DNA of 64,000 bases from Annulohypoxylon bovei var. microspora (lineage: Eukaryota > Ascomycota > Sordariomycetes > Xylariales > Hypoxylaceae), in contig MU405255.1 in assembly GCA_022836615.1 (NCBI GenBank), positions 1 to 64,000 on the forward strand. Direction: 5' to 3'. The notes below the pieces were generated by a model. It did not search any database, was not told where the DNA came from, and saw only the letters and a list, made by a program, of their open reading frames with translations. Shown here in pieces: positions 46,902 through 58,622 of the stretch (the first letter of the stretch is position 1; each line of letters starts with the position of its first letter). A program made the translations under genes and the position numbers.

Positions 46902-47801
46902 CTAATGTGCTATACCTACGTCGGATATCCCCCAGATACTATCGCATCTACTCCTCGTCCCCGACTCCCTTTCAGTCGCTGTCGGGTTGTGGTCTCTAGT
47001 GTTTCTAGTGTTCCAATTCTCAGTTTGACCCCCTCCTCTCCGTTGCTCAGTCTCCAATGTTTCGTCTACCGATGTCGAGCTTCTTTCGCTGAAGAATGTG
47101 TATCGTTCCGAGTGTCCCGGAGGAAGGGGCCAATGCCGACTATCCCAGACGTCGTCGCTCAGTGAATTAGGAACCACGGAACCGCCTATGTCTCCCCATA
47201 TTGAACTACGATTTGAGTCCGCTACCGAAGTTCTGATCTCACTTTTGCATCCTTGTTCCGTCCGAGATTCCGTATCGTCTGATGATCTCCCTAAGTTTCG
47301 CTTCGGCAGTTCTTCTATCTGGTATGACCGTCTCCGTATCACGAAACAGCGCACCGAGATGAAGATTGCGATAAGGATGACCGTTACTGAGACCACAGAC
47401 GCAATGATGGCTGTGATCTGCCCCCGGCTAAGTCCGTTCTCCGGTGGTAGCGCATCGGGCACAGTCGAAGGATTTTGGACGCCATCTAGGTCATTAGTGC
47501 CGGACAGCGATGCGGTTGGTGATGATATCAGGCTCTTTAAGTTGATTTTTGATGTCGTGGCGCTCGAGACTAGTTCCGGCTGGCCGGTAGTAATGGAGCT
47601 AGGAGCAAGGGTTGAAGGTAAGACGGACGATAAACTCATGGCCGAACTGCTCGGAGACTCGGAATCAGAAGCTCCCAAGGGCACAGAAGACGTGCTAATC
47701 AATACCGAAACAGTCACGTCTGAGACATCCGAACTGGTGGCAGGTAACGAAATTCCGACTTGGCTGATAGTTGTGGTTAGTGTAATCGTGATGACCGACA
47801 T
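46902..47801 (-). CDS. Ser/Thr-rich single-pass membrane protein
   Basis: Single frame of 299 residues beginning at Met 47801, with a TGA directly before it in frame. The first ~120 residues are Ser/Thr-rich and likely O-glycosylated. One membrane segment follows at about residues 128-150 (ITAIIASVVSVTVILIAIFI), then a basic stop-transfer stretch (RCFVIRRR). The last 140 residues are a polar cytoplasmic tail with acidic and Arg-rich parts. This layout matches many fungal Mid2/WSC-like surface sensors, but no WSC domain and no signal peptide are present in this frame. Either the N-terminal exon is missed or truncated, or topology relies on the internal segment. A 240-codon frame lies on the opposite strand of the same DNA. 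Confidence 0.55.
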   Translation of the reverse strand: MSVITITLTTTISQVGISLPATSSDVSDVTVSVLISTSSVPLGASDSESPSSSAMSLSSVLPSTLAPSSITTGQPELVSSATTSKINLKSLISSPTASLSGTNDLDGVQNPSTVPDALPPENGLSRGQITAIIASVVSVTVILIAIFISVRCFVIRRRSYQIEELPKRNLGRSSDDTESRTEQGCKSEIRTSVADSNRSSIWGDIGGSVVPNSLSDDVWDSRHWPLPPGHSERYTFFSERSSTSVDETLETEQRRGGGQTENWNTRNTRDHNPTATERESGTRSRCDSIWGISDVGIAH

Positions 47802-50800
47802 TCACGTTTTAGTAACTTAAGTCGCCGCTAGACCAGATTTTTGCTCTTCGTAGAGCTTGACGTTGGTATTCGCATATCATCAGCTTTGCCAATTAGTCGT
47901 TCGTGATGATAACATTTCTCTCATTCTGGAATACTAGGGATGAATGGAATAGAATTAAGGGGTTTATGGCTGCGCGCCCAGATGTCTCGTATCAGGGATA
48001 ACAGCGAGGGCTATTCTCTGTACCCAAACCAACGGCACCGGAGGGGGGGATTTAAATTAGAGTGCTCTGAAGGTATGGCAAGCCAAACCCTGACATAATC
48101 TAGAAACAATGCACGTTTTTCATAGATACATAAGGTGTAGTAAGGAAGGATTCGCCGGAAGGATGAAGAATCGATCGACTCGAGATCGGCTAACCTCTCT
48201 ATAAGGAGAGCGCACGAATCTGACTGCCAATAAATGTAACACCAATACAGTCAGCGCGGGAACCAATGCAGGCTAGGAAAAAGACTCAGAATGCGATCGA
48301 GGGTGGTCTAACTCTGCTGACCCAGGACCGGGCCGCACGGCAGCATGAGGTCGTCTGTACCTATCGTAAGCCCGTCACATTTAATATATAGCATCGACTC
48401 AGAGAGGCAGAATATATATCTCATCTGCTTCAAAGCGTGCCTGGGTAGATACCTGTTAAAGATATATGCAAGGCTTTCAACAACACCTAGGTATAATCTA
48501 GGTATCCAAACCACACTACTACTAGCCTTAGGTATGCCGCATGAGATAGAGGGGAGTATTAATCTCTTCATTATAGAGCCTTAGATCCATAGATTCCGGT
48601 AGGAACGGCTCGCAGATCATATGTTGGCCATGTGGCTAAAGATTTTGTAGGATTGCTGCAGTACGACCTAGTTACTTGCTACCACCCAACTAGTTAGTGA
48701 GGAGTCCTACCACTTCTCGATGGCCAATCAGGATCGGCATTATGAACGAGGAGGGCACTAAATGGGAGTAGAAGGGTACCATATAAGAAGCTAGAGTTTA
48801 CATACATGTTTATTGTAACCTACCTACATACTTGCATCCTCTCGATCCTCTCCGCCAACAATATGCCCAGGACTCAGCTGACAGCCACCACCATATTAAT
48901 AAAATGCATATGCACCTAATTATTGAGAATATATTTGATAGCCATCTAATTTAGTCAGATGGATGCAGAGTCAACCTTAACCCCTATTATTCCTCTTGCG
49001 CCTGGTTGAATTTAGCTGCGTGGGGGCTCTTGCACATCGACTTCCCAGCTCTGTGCAGCTTTACAATCTTGGTCTCTTAGGTCTACTTGATTTGAAGATC
49101 CGGTGGTAATCTTTTCTTTTGGTTTATATGGGTTCCAGGTTCAGGACGTCTTCCTTTCTAGTTAGGTCTTTGATTTCGAATTGATTAGATGTTATCATCT
49201 ATATACGTACCTAACTAGGTAGCTACCCGGTGATTGTTTAAGTATAACCATAGTTTCATATATACGGGTTGTGATTATATAGATAGGTACATACCTAGGC
49301 ACTCACGAGCTTCATCATTTCAGACTCCTAAGGAGATGTGAGATATGGCCTTGTTGAAGTAATAATATGTTTACTTGAGGATAGGTATACATACTTCGAG
49401 ATACTTTAATAGAAGATTAAACTCACACCTATACCCATAAGTTATACGTGTAGATCATACGTATATACCTACTGGATAAATCCTTCAGCGTCGAGTTTTC
49501 TTTAAATTGACCGAAACAAAGAAGTAAACGAAATCATTCGTGGTCGGAAGAAGTGTAAAGATTAGCCTAGCCTCTCCATAGAAGATCTTATTCTGTTGGA
49601 AATAATGTTGGAACAGTACCTACGCGATGATGTTCTGGAAGTTATATAAACCTAAAACCCCCTCGACATCTATTACTTGCACCCCCAAAGCCTCGATAAT
49701 TATCAACCATACTATTGCCTGCAAGATTCAACTCACAACGATAAATTACGTTAATTCACGGAGTATCACATATAATCTGGGCACTTTAGGTAGATTTTGA
49801 AGTATTCTGACGGTGTTTAGAGGAGGGCTACAGGTTCTCCTGGCTGAATTTGACGTACCACATATTTTTGTGAATACTATTGTTTGATACCTTGTTAGTA
49901 CCTATCTAGCAGGGAAAGCGATAGTCTACAAAATAATTACTCAAAAATACAGCGTCATTCTCCGGAAAGACATATCACACAGCCTTAGCTACTCGGGCAT
50001 GCAACCTTTTAGGGGGTATATAATATCATAGCATAGGTAGTTAATCACGAAGAAGTTGCCTACCAACCGGTAGCCTACCTACCTAAGTAGGCACGTTAAG
50101 TGTGACCAATTGTAGTTAACTAGGTATTAGGTTAGTGGTGAATAAACCGTCGTAGTTTAGAGAAATAGGTAGAAAAGTAATTTAAAAGAAGTAGAATGGG
50201 TAGTCATATAACAATTCAAGCTCGAGTATTAACAACCTTATGTACTCAGTAGGCGCCTAGGTAGTAATTTCTTATTTTTCATAGATGTGTGAGGTATTCA
50301 CTGGGTTAGAAAGGTTAAACATGACCGCATTCCCCCTTCTCCTAGCTTTACCAAATGGAACCATCGAGTGTTTTTGCCATTGGTTTGTCAGCGGCACTCA
50401 TAATATCATTTTGCGATAGTGCATATCATGAGTTGTAGCCTAATTGTAGATTCAATTTATGTTTATAGGAAGATAACATCGGTGCTCCTATGTGGTTCTA
50501 TCATAAATGACACTTCCGAAACATATCTTGAGGCGAGACCGGATTTCCGACGGCATCGTCATTTATCAGGGCACTTAGAGCCACGTCAAAGGACATTGCA
50601 TAATAAACTATCATTTTTGCTCACGCGGTCGAACACGTGTGGTAATCCTACCAGTGTCTTAGAGAGCCAGCATGGGCCCCCTTTTCCAACCAAAACATAA
50701 TATAAATTTCCGTCCTACCTTGAGAGACTCGATATGAAAGGCATTGTAGACTTGAAGCCATACCTACAGTAGTAGATGAAATAGGGGGTTAGGCATATTA

Positions 50801-51730
50801 TCCTATCATATACTATTGGATGATACCTAATTTTATATAAAATGTAGTTCACTTGCAAGCAGGTTTATACGCAACCGGAAAATTTAACCCAGGACATGTA
50901 TTTCAGGGCAAGGCAAAATTCAGATGGCCTAAGAAGCTTCAGCTAGTTTCGGTCAACCTAAATCTTGACCGAGTCGACTGTTGTCTCCTCGTTTACCAGA
51001 AATATGTAGTGTTGATGGGGGTACTAGCTGACCGGTTCACATGACACATCGGGGGTACCTTCTCGGTAGGATGTGGCGTTCAAGATCAGCGGTTATACTA
51101 TCTCTCGAGAAATGAGTATCCCTAACTCGCTGCCTCTACTAATAGCATTCGTTCGCAAATAAGGTAGCAATATCATGGGTCGTACAGCGAGCCGCAGTCT
51201 GGGTTGAACCTAACCACGAGGCTCCGAACGTGACGTGTTGTAGAGACAAATGGCTCGCTTGCTGCATTAATAATACGTGTAATCGACTTATCATATCTCA
51301 TATAACATACTCGGACGGACTTGACTGGGGTAAGAATTGTCAACCAATGACTATTAGCTGCATAAAACGGGTCACTCCCAATACCTGGCCTATGTGCTCT
51401 TCTGGCGTTGGGTTTCCGGTATAGGGCATATCTAGGAGATGCTAACAGGGTTCATCACTGTAGTATATCAAATATGACCAGATCGGATATCGCATAAGAA
51501 ATGATATATCACCTATGGACATCGGAAGCACTGGATGGCTCAAGCAGGCACATATCGGGATTCTTCAACCACGATCACACCGACTCAGGCGAGATATCTA
51601 AAAAAAATTCTAAAGAGTGATAATCAAATGTGTATATAATATAGTATGTAGTATAACACTAAGGGGCATCTGGGATCCGGAGAAGGAGAGAAAGGCAAAG
51701 TGATTTCAGACAAAAGGGGTGTTTCTAGGA
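47802..51730. other. Gene-poor AT-leaning interval
   Basis: Nearly 4 kb without a frame that has coding character or a recognisable domain. Frames here are short and broken on all six frames. TACCTAGGTA-like motifs recur (for example about 49207-49222 and 50078-50094). It may hold degraded repeats, but no transposon protein fragment could be read by eye. Confidence 0.5.
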
Positions 51731-52435
51731 ATGTCTACTCGTGAGGTGAGTCCGGATTTCATTAACTCCTAATTTAAGCTAATATATGATAAGAGAGCCC
51801 ACACAACTAGGGGAGGTCGAGGTCGTGGTTCTAGAAGAAGGCGAAGACAGATCGCCCAAGCCAACGCTAACACCACTTCAACGACTGGCGAAATAGAACA
51901 ACGCACCATCGACATTCCAGCTCAAACCAATCATCAGCCTCAAATCTCATACAGAATTGGAAGAACTACGCCTAGCCATGATGAACATGGACTTAGACAA
52001 GCCCGAGACCTCGGTAATCTCCGTGAGGCGCCTTCGATTTTGCCTCATGACAAGAGCAGTGAACAGCCAACTTACGATTCCCATTCGAACGATGACTACT
52101 CTACTATATATGCATTCCTAAACCAGATGAATATACATAGCCGTAATCATCCTACTCCAGGAGACCTCCACCCTCACCCGAATCAAGCCGAAAGACATCT
52201 ACCGATTTCTGCGTATGATGGATTGGGGCATCACACAGCTCAGCAGGAGTTTGACCGTAACTTTGCGCTAGAATCCTGGATAGCTCAGTCATTATACGAA
52301 GGGCCTCTTAGAGTCATGCCAGACATTTCTGGCCCTGAGTATTTAGGTCATCAGCTGGAGAGCAGGGACAACAATGATTGGAGCAGCGATACGGGGGCGA
52401 CGGGAGGTATAACCCCTGATAGATGTTATGATTGA
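51731..52435 (+). CDS. Orphan polar protein, tentative gene model
   Basis: A frame open from 51812 to 52435 encodes a His/Asn/Gln-rich polar protein (for example NQMNIHSRNHPTPGDLHPHP and FDRNFALESWIAQSLYEGPL). Its first in-frame ATG is only at 52040 (131 residues). The open part upstream suggests a spliced start: ATG at 51731, exon 1 to 51740, intron with donor GTGAGG, branch GCTAAT and acceptor before 51816. That would give 209 residues starting MSTRRGRGSRRRRRQ, a basic RGG-like N-terminus. A stronger donor (GTGAGT) five bases later would break the frame. No family is recognised. Confidence 0.35.
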
Positions 52436-52918
52436 GAGATCCACGGGATTAGGCAATAGAATTCGTATGATAAGAGTCCATTAGACAGGTACAGATATAT
52501 CATATTTCTCAAAACTACTATGACTAGTGGAAGGATGTGACAGTTGTAAACTGGGAAAGCTAGTGCTAAGTAGGGTCCCTGAAATCAAAGCAATACAAGG
52601 CTCATAGCCTTTAGAAGATAGCAAGGTTGACAGCTGTAATATAAAGGTTTTAACTATTAAATAATGTAATATATTAAGATGGTTGTGAACTAAATAAGGT
52701 ACGAATCTTTATTTGTAACCGTAATCGAAGGCATTATACCCTTATTTTCAGATCATTGAAAACAAAAAACAGCTGGAGCTTTTAGGGCTGTTTCCAGCCA
52801 TCAAAGGAATGTGAAAGTGTACCCAATGCACTCATATCTCAACGATAATAGGTACAAATTAGTATTAAATAGTCTACTACTTAGGTATACAGTCTATCTA
52901 TTCTCGCTTCATATAATT

Positions 52919-54675
52919 CTAAACTTCAGCATGTTCTTCATGAGGCGTATCTGCGCCGACAGCGCCCTCGGGTAGCTTAGACCCATCCCAATGGCTCGAC
53001 TTGATGGGATTGACGTGTAGCAGATACATGGTATCGATCTCTTCTAAGCTGCGGTCCTTAGTCTCGATTACGAAAAAGTAGACGATAAAAATCAGGGCCG
53101 CGCAGCAGCCGGCGAAGACGAAGCCATAGAAATAGTCGATCGCGTCGGTAATGAATCGAGTGAAGAATGAAATCATGCTAGAGTGACCAGTTAGTATCTC
53201 CTATACAGACATTAGATGACTAAGTAGGTATAAGCTTACAAATTCCAGAACCAATTAGAAGCCGTGGCCAACGCCATACAAGGAGCCCGATATCGAGAAG
53301 GGTACAGTTCGGCGACGACAGACCATACGAGTGGTCCCCAAGTGGTAGCGAAAGCGGCAATCGCGAGACAAGAGAACACGATCAGAGCCGAGCCAGCCGC
53401 GGGAGTGTTCAGGGGGTTTTCGGAGTCTAGGGCGAAGTGGCCGACGAAAGCATAGATGCTGTTGCGATGCACGTTAGCTTTGTCCGAGCGATGGGATATG
53501 GTAGGTATAGCAGATGGAAGGACTTACAAGAAACACACCATCATCCACGCCGCACCAGCAATAAGAGCCTTTCTTCGGCCCACGTTCTGCACGACCCATA
53601 ATCCGGCGATCGTGGTGGCGACGTTAACCGTGCCGAGGACGATTTGTGTGACGTAGCTGTTGCTCAAGCCGGTGGACTTGAAGATCGTGGTGCCGAAGTA
53701 GAAGAAGAAGTTGGCGCCTGTCAATTGCTGTCCTGCTTGTAACACGACGCCCAAGAGCGTTCTATACAGCATTCGAGGTCCTGTGAAGATTTCGACCCAT
53801 CTCGCCTTTCCGCTTAGCTTCTCCTCGTCTAGCTTGACTCGGATCTCGGTGATCTGATCGTGGACGCTGCGATGATTGGGGTCGACGCCGGCCAGTTTGG
53901 CGATCGTCTGGCGCGCTTCTTCTTCTCGGCCTTTACGGTAGGCGTGTCGAGGACTTTCGGGGAGGACGAGGATTCCGAGCGCAAGGATCAAGGACCAGAG
54001 GAAACCGAGACCGTTGGGAATGCGCCACGACGCGCTCGAGGTCATGTCGGCGGTGCCCCAGTCGACCATGTAACTGGTCCAGATACCGAGAGTGATGAAC
54101 AGCTGGTACGTCGATACCAGGATGCCACGGATGATGGCCGGGCTGCTCTCAGACTGGTACATGGGCACGACGACAGATAGGGCACCGATGGAACCGCCGG
54201 TCACCAAGCGGCCGATGGCAAACTGTACCCAGACGGTCTGCGACGAGATCTCGATGACGATTCCGACGCAGGCCCACAGAGCCGAGACAGATATAGCCAA
54301 CCGCCGACCGATCACGTCCGCAAGCTGTCCTGCTACCAGGGCGCCGATCAAGCACCCGACGGGAAGCAGGCCGACGATCGTGCCCTGTCTCGCGGCCCCG
54401 AACTCGTATCCGCCGCTCGAGGTGTTCTCGCCGAATCGTTCGGCGAAATCAGGCATGTTGAAGAAACCGGATATCTGACCGCTGACATAGCCGAACATGA
54501 AGCCCCCTATCGAGGCGACGACACCCAAGAAGACTGCTAGGAAGGTGACTTTTTGCTGTTTTACCGGTGCGACTTGCGGGGAGCTCTGCTCCTCTTTGGT
54601 AGCAGAGCTGGTCCCGTTCGAGGTCCCGGCATTTGGTGTTTCCACCTGATCTGTATGTTGTTTGAGGAAAGGCAT
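52919..54675 (-). CDS. MFS monosaccharide (hexose) transporter
   Basis: Three exons (54675-53528, 53458-53240, 53177-52919) give 541 residues, the normal size of sugar-porter family transporters. About twelve membrane segments are visible. Signatures include GFMFGYVSGQISG in TM1, GQLADVIGRRLAIS after TM2, PESPRHAYRKGREEEA before the central loop, QQLTGANFFFYFGTTIF in TM7, WGPLVWSVVAELYPSRYRAP and the C-terminal ETKDRSLEEIDTMY. These place it with fungal glucose/hexose uniporters and proton symporters of the plasma membrane. Substrate cannot be deduced. Both introns interrupt codons so that TT|C restores Phe, with matching phases. The gene stands alone in a sparse region. Confidence 0.93.
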
Positions 54676-55990
54676 ATTGCCTACCTAGGTATCAATGAAT
54701 AATAAAGTTGAGGATGATATTGATGGACTTAAAAGCCGATGATGAGCTTGGATCATGTAGATTTCAAGCCCCTTAAAACCATGGCCGCGGTCCTTTTTTA
54801 AAGACTATGGGGTCTCTGGAGAAACTCATTTTTTTCTTAATTTTTCCTTGTTTGTATTACTGCGTCATCACCCCATCGTGATCGTGACGGCGTCTCGCGA
54901 AGAGTCGAGCCGGGACCGCTTCGATGTTGATCGGCGGTCCCGATGGAACCATAAGTCGCCCACCAGTCGCCCACAAGTCGCCCACAGGTTGCCCACATAT
55001 ATGGGTCCATCATGAGCACTCACGTAGTTAGCTCCGCTACGGTTGGTCCCGACAGAGCCTCTATCCGGAAGATCCGACTTACTAGTTTTTATTTTATTTG
55101 TGAAGCGCGCCGGCTCCCGAACCATGACGTGCTCGAGGGTGTCCACAGTCTAGAATCGGGGACTCTGCGACGGGATACGATTTCATCTAGGAGACATCTT
55201 CATATTCTAGAAGATATTAGGAGTTCGGGCTGGAAGTTGCTGGTAAACCTTTAAGATTTTATCGTCGCCAAGGCCCAAATACCTATTGGTTATCTCTATC
55301 TTTCGTTCGTACGAGTACAGTAATCGGCATTATTGGACGAGGCGAGCTACGGGACCCTTTTTAGGCTGGCCGAGCAAGTACCGAGTCGGTCCTGTTGTGG
55401 AGCTAAAAAGCGGCTCTGCACTTGGTCTCGAGCTCAAAAGAAACTTCTTCTATTCCACTATCACGGAGATGATGAGAAAAAATCTTATCTCTTTTTCTGA
55501 AAGACAAGCAAATTGAAACGCCGGTGACATCAAATATCGTACTAGGGACGTATTCTGCGATATATTTTCTAACCTAGCGCGTGTTTCTTGTTGAGCGGCT
55601 TTCCTAGAATGGAAATGGACAGGAATCTCCCTACATAATTTCATCCCCCCCTTTATTTCTTATTTTTATTATTTTATTTCCTTCCAACCCCCCTCAACCC
55701 ATCCCTCCTCTTTCGGTTCCATTTTATCTTCTGCTGATACGAGCCAATTCGTGAGTCGTTCGTGGGATGCTTTTCGGACTGTCTACCTGACAGAACACGG
55801 AGGGCTTGTTCGGTCCTTTCCGAATCACTCCAGATCGTTCCTTGGAAGTTGACGCATGAGAAACGGTGATGATGAATGCATTCGTCAGCAACGGCCCCGG
55901 AGCCCGAGCCTCGGCTGATGGTATGGAAGACCGCCTTTATGTTATCCCAACGACCGCCTCACTCATGGCATCTTTTTCAGGGGTACCTAG
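54676..55990. other. Intergenic region upstream of the sugar transporter
   Basis: About 1.3 kb between the transporter start and the end of the broken NmrA-like gene. It carries an 11-bp tandem repeat at 54954-54997. Small frames are without recognisable domains. Confidence 0.5.
54954..54997. repeat. 11-bp tandem repeat, four copies
   Basis: Four consecutive 11-mers close to AGTCGCCCACA; the last copy has GG and T substitutions. The array is in non-coding DNA about 280 bp upstream of the sugar transporter start and could be a spacing or binding repeat for its promoter. Confidence 0.8.
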
Positions 55991-56914
55991 TTAAATGATA
56001 CCCAATGCTTTGAGGGCATCGGTCACGACTTCATCCAACGTATGCTTCGGTAGTCCAAGCTTCTCATTTAAGATCTCGCCCGGTTCCTTCTCCAGGTGAC
56101 CGCCAAATCTGCCCGTCGCGAATCCGGTTTCGATGAGGGCATATGTAGCAAGGTAGTCACCGTTGCGCACGGCTTCCTGCTTCTTTCTGATGAAAGCCTC
56201 GCTGTTGACGGACTCGGTCGCATACTTGACGCCGTGTATCTTCTCGACAGCCGCAAGCAGTTGCTTCTGGTTGATGGCGAAGTCGCTCAAGAAGAGAGTC
56301 TGGTTCTTGGTCTCCTCGGGTCGCGTCAAGGCCCTGACGAGGTCGGCTGCGGTGTTCTCCTCGGTAGTGCAGGAGAAATACCCCTCGCCGTCGTCCCAAA
56401 AGACGAAGCGTGCCTCCCGGACGTGCATTCCCACGAAGTCGTGCGCCATGCCCCACTTGAGCCACATCCCGCACGCGATGCTCATCCATTCAATAGCTCC
56501 GATGGCAGCCTTCGCTTGGAGATATTCTTGGATTTTCCCTTTGTCGTGGAAGACTACGTTGAGACCCTGGGTGTCAGGTCTCTTGTTGTTAAGACCGTAT
56601 TCGCTTGGAACGTACCGCTTCACGCCGGCGGTGATCGCAGCATCTATCATTCGGTGCTGCTCTGCGACCGAGAGCGTGGACATGCAGTTGATTATAACAT
56701 CCTAGCTTTTGAACGCAGCTACAAGGTCCTCGGTAGGGTGAGAGTCAGGGATGACGATACGCTTCAGATGTGCTGGTGGTTGAAACTTAGACGAAGCTCG
56801 CTGCAAGATGGTCAAGGTGAAACCAGACTCTTTCTGGAGCTCACTGAGTAGGACGCTCCCGAACGAACCGCTCGCACCGATGATGAGTATGTTTCGAAAT
56901 CCTGGCATTTTCAA
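55991..56914 (-). pseudogene. NmrA-like / isoflavone-reductase-like protein with in-frame stop
   Basis: One continuous frame of 308 codons broken by a single TAG at 56704-56702 (codon 71). Before it: GFRNILIIGASGSFGSVLLS, the GxxGxxG NAD(P)-binding Rossmann motif, and DLVAAFKS. After it: DVIINCMSTLSVAEQHRMID, RYVPSEYGLN and a complete C-terminal half ending DALKALGII. The family normally has Gln at the broken position (AFKGQDVVI-like), so CAG to TAG is one transition. Total length (307) equals that of intact fungal members, which are cytosolic NAD(P)-binding oxidoreductases or redox-sensing regulators. A 59-nt intron removing the stop would also delete the conserved DLVAAF stretch, so I do not favour it. 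It could be a recent loss-of-function allele, a readthrough gene or a sequencing error. Confidence 0.75.
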
Positions 56915-58301
56915 GTTGAGTTGTCTGAGTGACTTGAGGTAGGCAACTAGATAGAATGATGGTTTAAAGAGTCAATAGATCTTGATGGCTGCAGGTGGGT
57001 ATGGTGTGTATTGCTTTTCCTTCTGGACCTCATTTCCCACTACCTACTTCGACGATATAATTTATATATTCGAGAGAGCGTCTCTCGAATGCATGGCCAG
57101 CTTAACTCCGTATCCTTACCTAGAGACCTACGTAGGCTATTCTAAGTTATTCTTTACCTATGGTAAACGGCGGTTACTGAGATGGAATTACATTTTGCCT
57201 CTTAGGTGTTAATAATTATTCAGCGTTGCCCCCGAAGCGAGACATAGTCATAGGTAGAATATGTAACTTTAGTGACCATTGATCAATGAAGCATCGTTGA
57301 ATGCTTGGTGTTGAGCGATTATCAATCGACAAGCAGGTATGCATTCATCGAATGAGTGAAAAATATTGTAGATGGAATCAGCCGATAATACGCGAGACCT
57401 TTTACTCTTTTAGATAAAGCGATATCGGGACGTAACCCTTCCCGTCCCCTTTTCGGTTGTCGTTTGGTGGACACTTCTCCGACCGCGGCGCAAGTCGTAA
57501 GACGGCTCGAATCACCGACGACCTCTTCGCCGTTAACCGATTTCTGGTCCGACAATGAGCCAAATCGGCGATAACAGGATCAGATTATTTAAGAGAAAGT
57601 TGCGTACCAGTCGAATCAAACAGTAATACGGGATTTGGATAGATTATACCTTACCTAGCCTTTAGGTACCTACCTAGTCATGAGATGATCATTGATGAAG
57701 TTCATAACACGAAGGGACTAAAACATATATTCATCTACAACTATTTCTACCTAATCAAAGGAAACTCTATACGACCACCTATAGAGATATTCAATTAGTA
57801 CCCAAGTAGGTACCTAATCATTTAAGTTGGGATAATATAGATGTCACTTTGATAGGAAGGATGTATGTATCATCTCAGACTCTAATATTACGAGACTTCG
57901 GGGGCGCATCTAACTTTCTCCCTTCACGGCCATTACTTCCTTAACCTGGTAGATTATTGTTTATATGTGTAGCACTGGACAATGTTCCCAATAATACCTG
58001 CCCAGCTGCCTAGTCGCCGCCGGTAACGAGCAAGAAGCATCGAGGATACGTAGGTAGGTAGGACCTAGGTAGTGGGCATTGTCAAAGTCTTCATCCATTA
58101 CGAGAGAGATGCTACATTTCTCAACCAACAACAATAGGTAAACAAACAATAGAAATAAAATATAGCAATCTATTGAGTACATCATCTTGTACTCCGCTCG
58201 GCAAAAAGATCATAATTTGTTTATCTTTTGTCTTCGAAAGATCATCAAACACAATCCCGAGCCCGAGTCCGAGCCCGATTCCAACATTGTCAACTCTCAT
58301 C
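56915..58301. other. Intergenic region, nothing recognised
   Basis: About 1.4 kb, AT-leaning, with TACCTA-type motifs near 57660-57680 and 57795-57825. Short frames only (for example 57322-57555 on the minus strand, 77 codons) with no domain. Confidence 0.5.
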
Positions 58302-58622
58302 ATGCCGAATCCCGATATACTTGTTTACTGCAGAGAACATATTTCTAATCGTGCGATCAGATATGCAGCTGTTGATAAAGTATTTCAGATGGCGCGTCGG
58401 GCTCTGATACCCTGCCCGGACCCGTTCGATTTCTGGCGCCGTGTGGTGGCGTATCGACTAGCTCGCTGGGCTCGCATAGCATCTCTGAGGGCATTGCAGG
58501 TCGCTGTAGTCATCCTAGAGATGACTGAAAGGCTTGCCAGCGATTCCTCCGACGAGGATGAATATGATTCTTCTCTGGTAGGTTCCACCCGCGTCTGTTG
58601 TGCTGCACTGAACACAATGTGA
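58302..58622 (+). CDS. Orphan 106-residue protein
   Basis: Frame from ATG 58302 (after ACTCTCATC) to TGA 58622. The sequence is noticeably richer in G and C than its flanks, which argues for coding. The product has a Trp/Arg/Ala-rich helical middle (FDFWRRVVAYRLARWARIAS) and an acidic Ser-rich tail (SDSSDEDEYDSS), ending CCAALNTM. No signal peptide and no family is recognised. An upstream in-frame ATG at 58173 would add 43 residues, including a Pro/Ser run, and is less likely. Confidence 0.4.
   Translation: MPNPDILVYCREHISNRAIRYAAVDKVFQMARRALIPCPDPFDFWRRVVAYRLARWARIASLRALQVAVVILEMTERLASDSSDEDEYDSSLVGSTRVCCAALNTM

Noticed and set aside
56702..56765. Intron (GTATCG..GCTAG) that would remove the TAG in the NmrA-like gene
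   Set aside because: Splice signals are weak, and the intron would delete the conserved DLVAAF segment.
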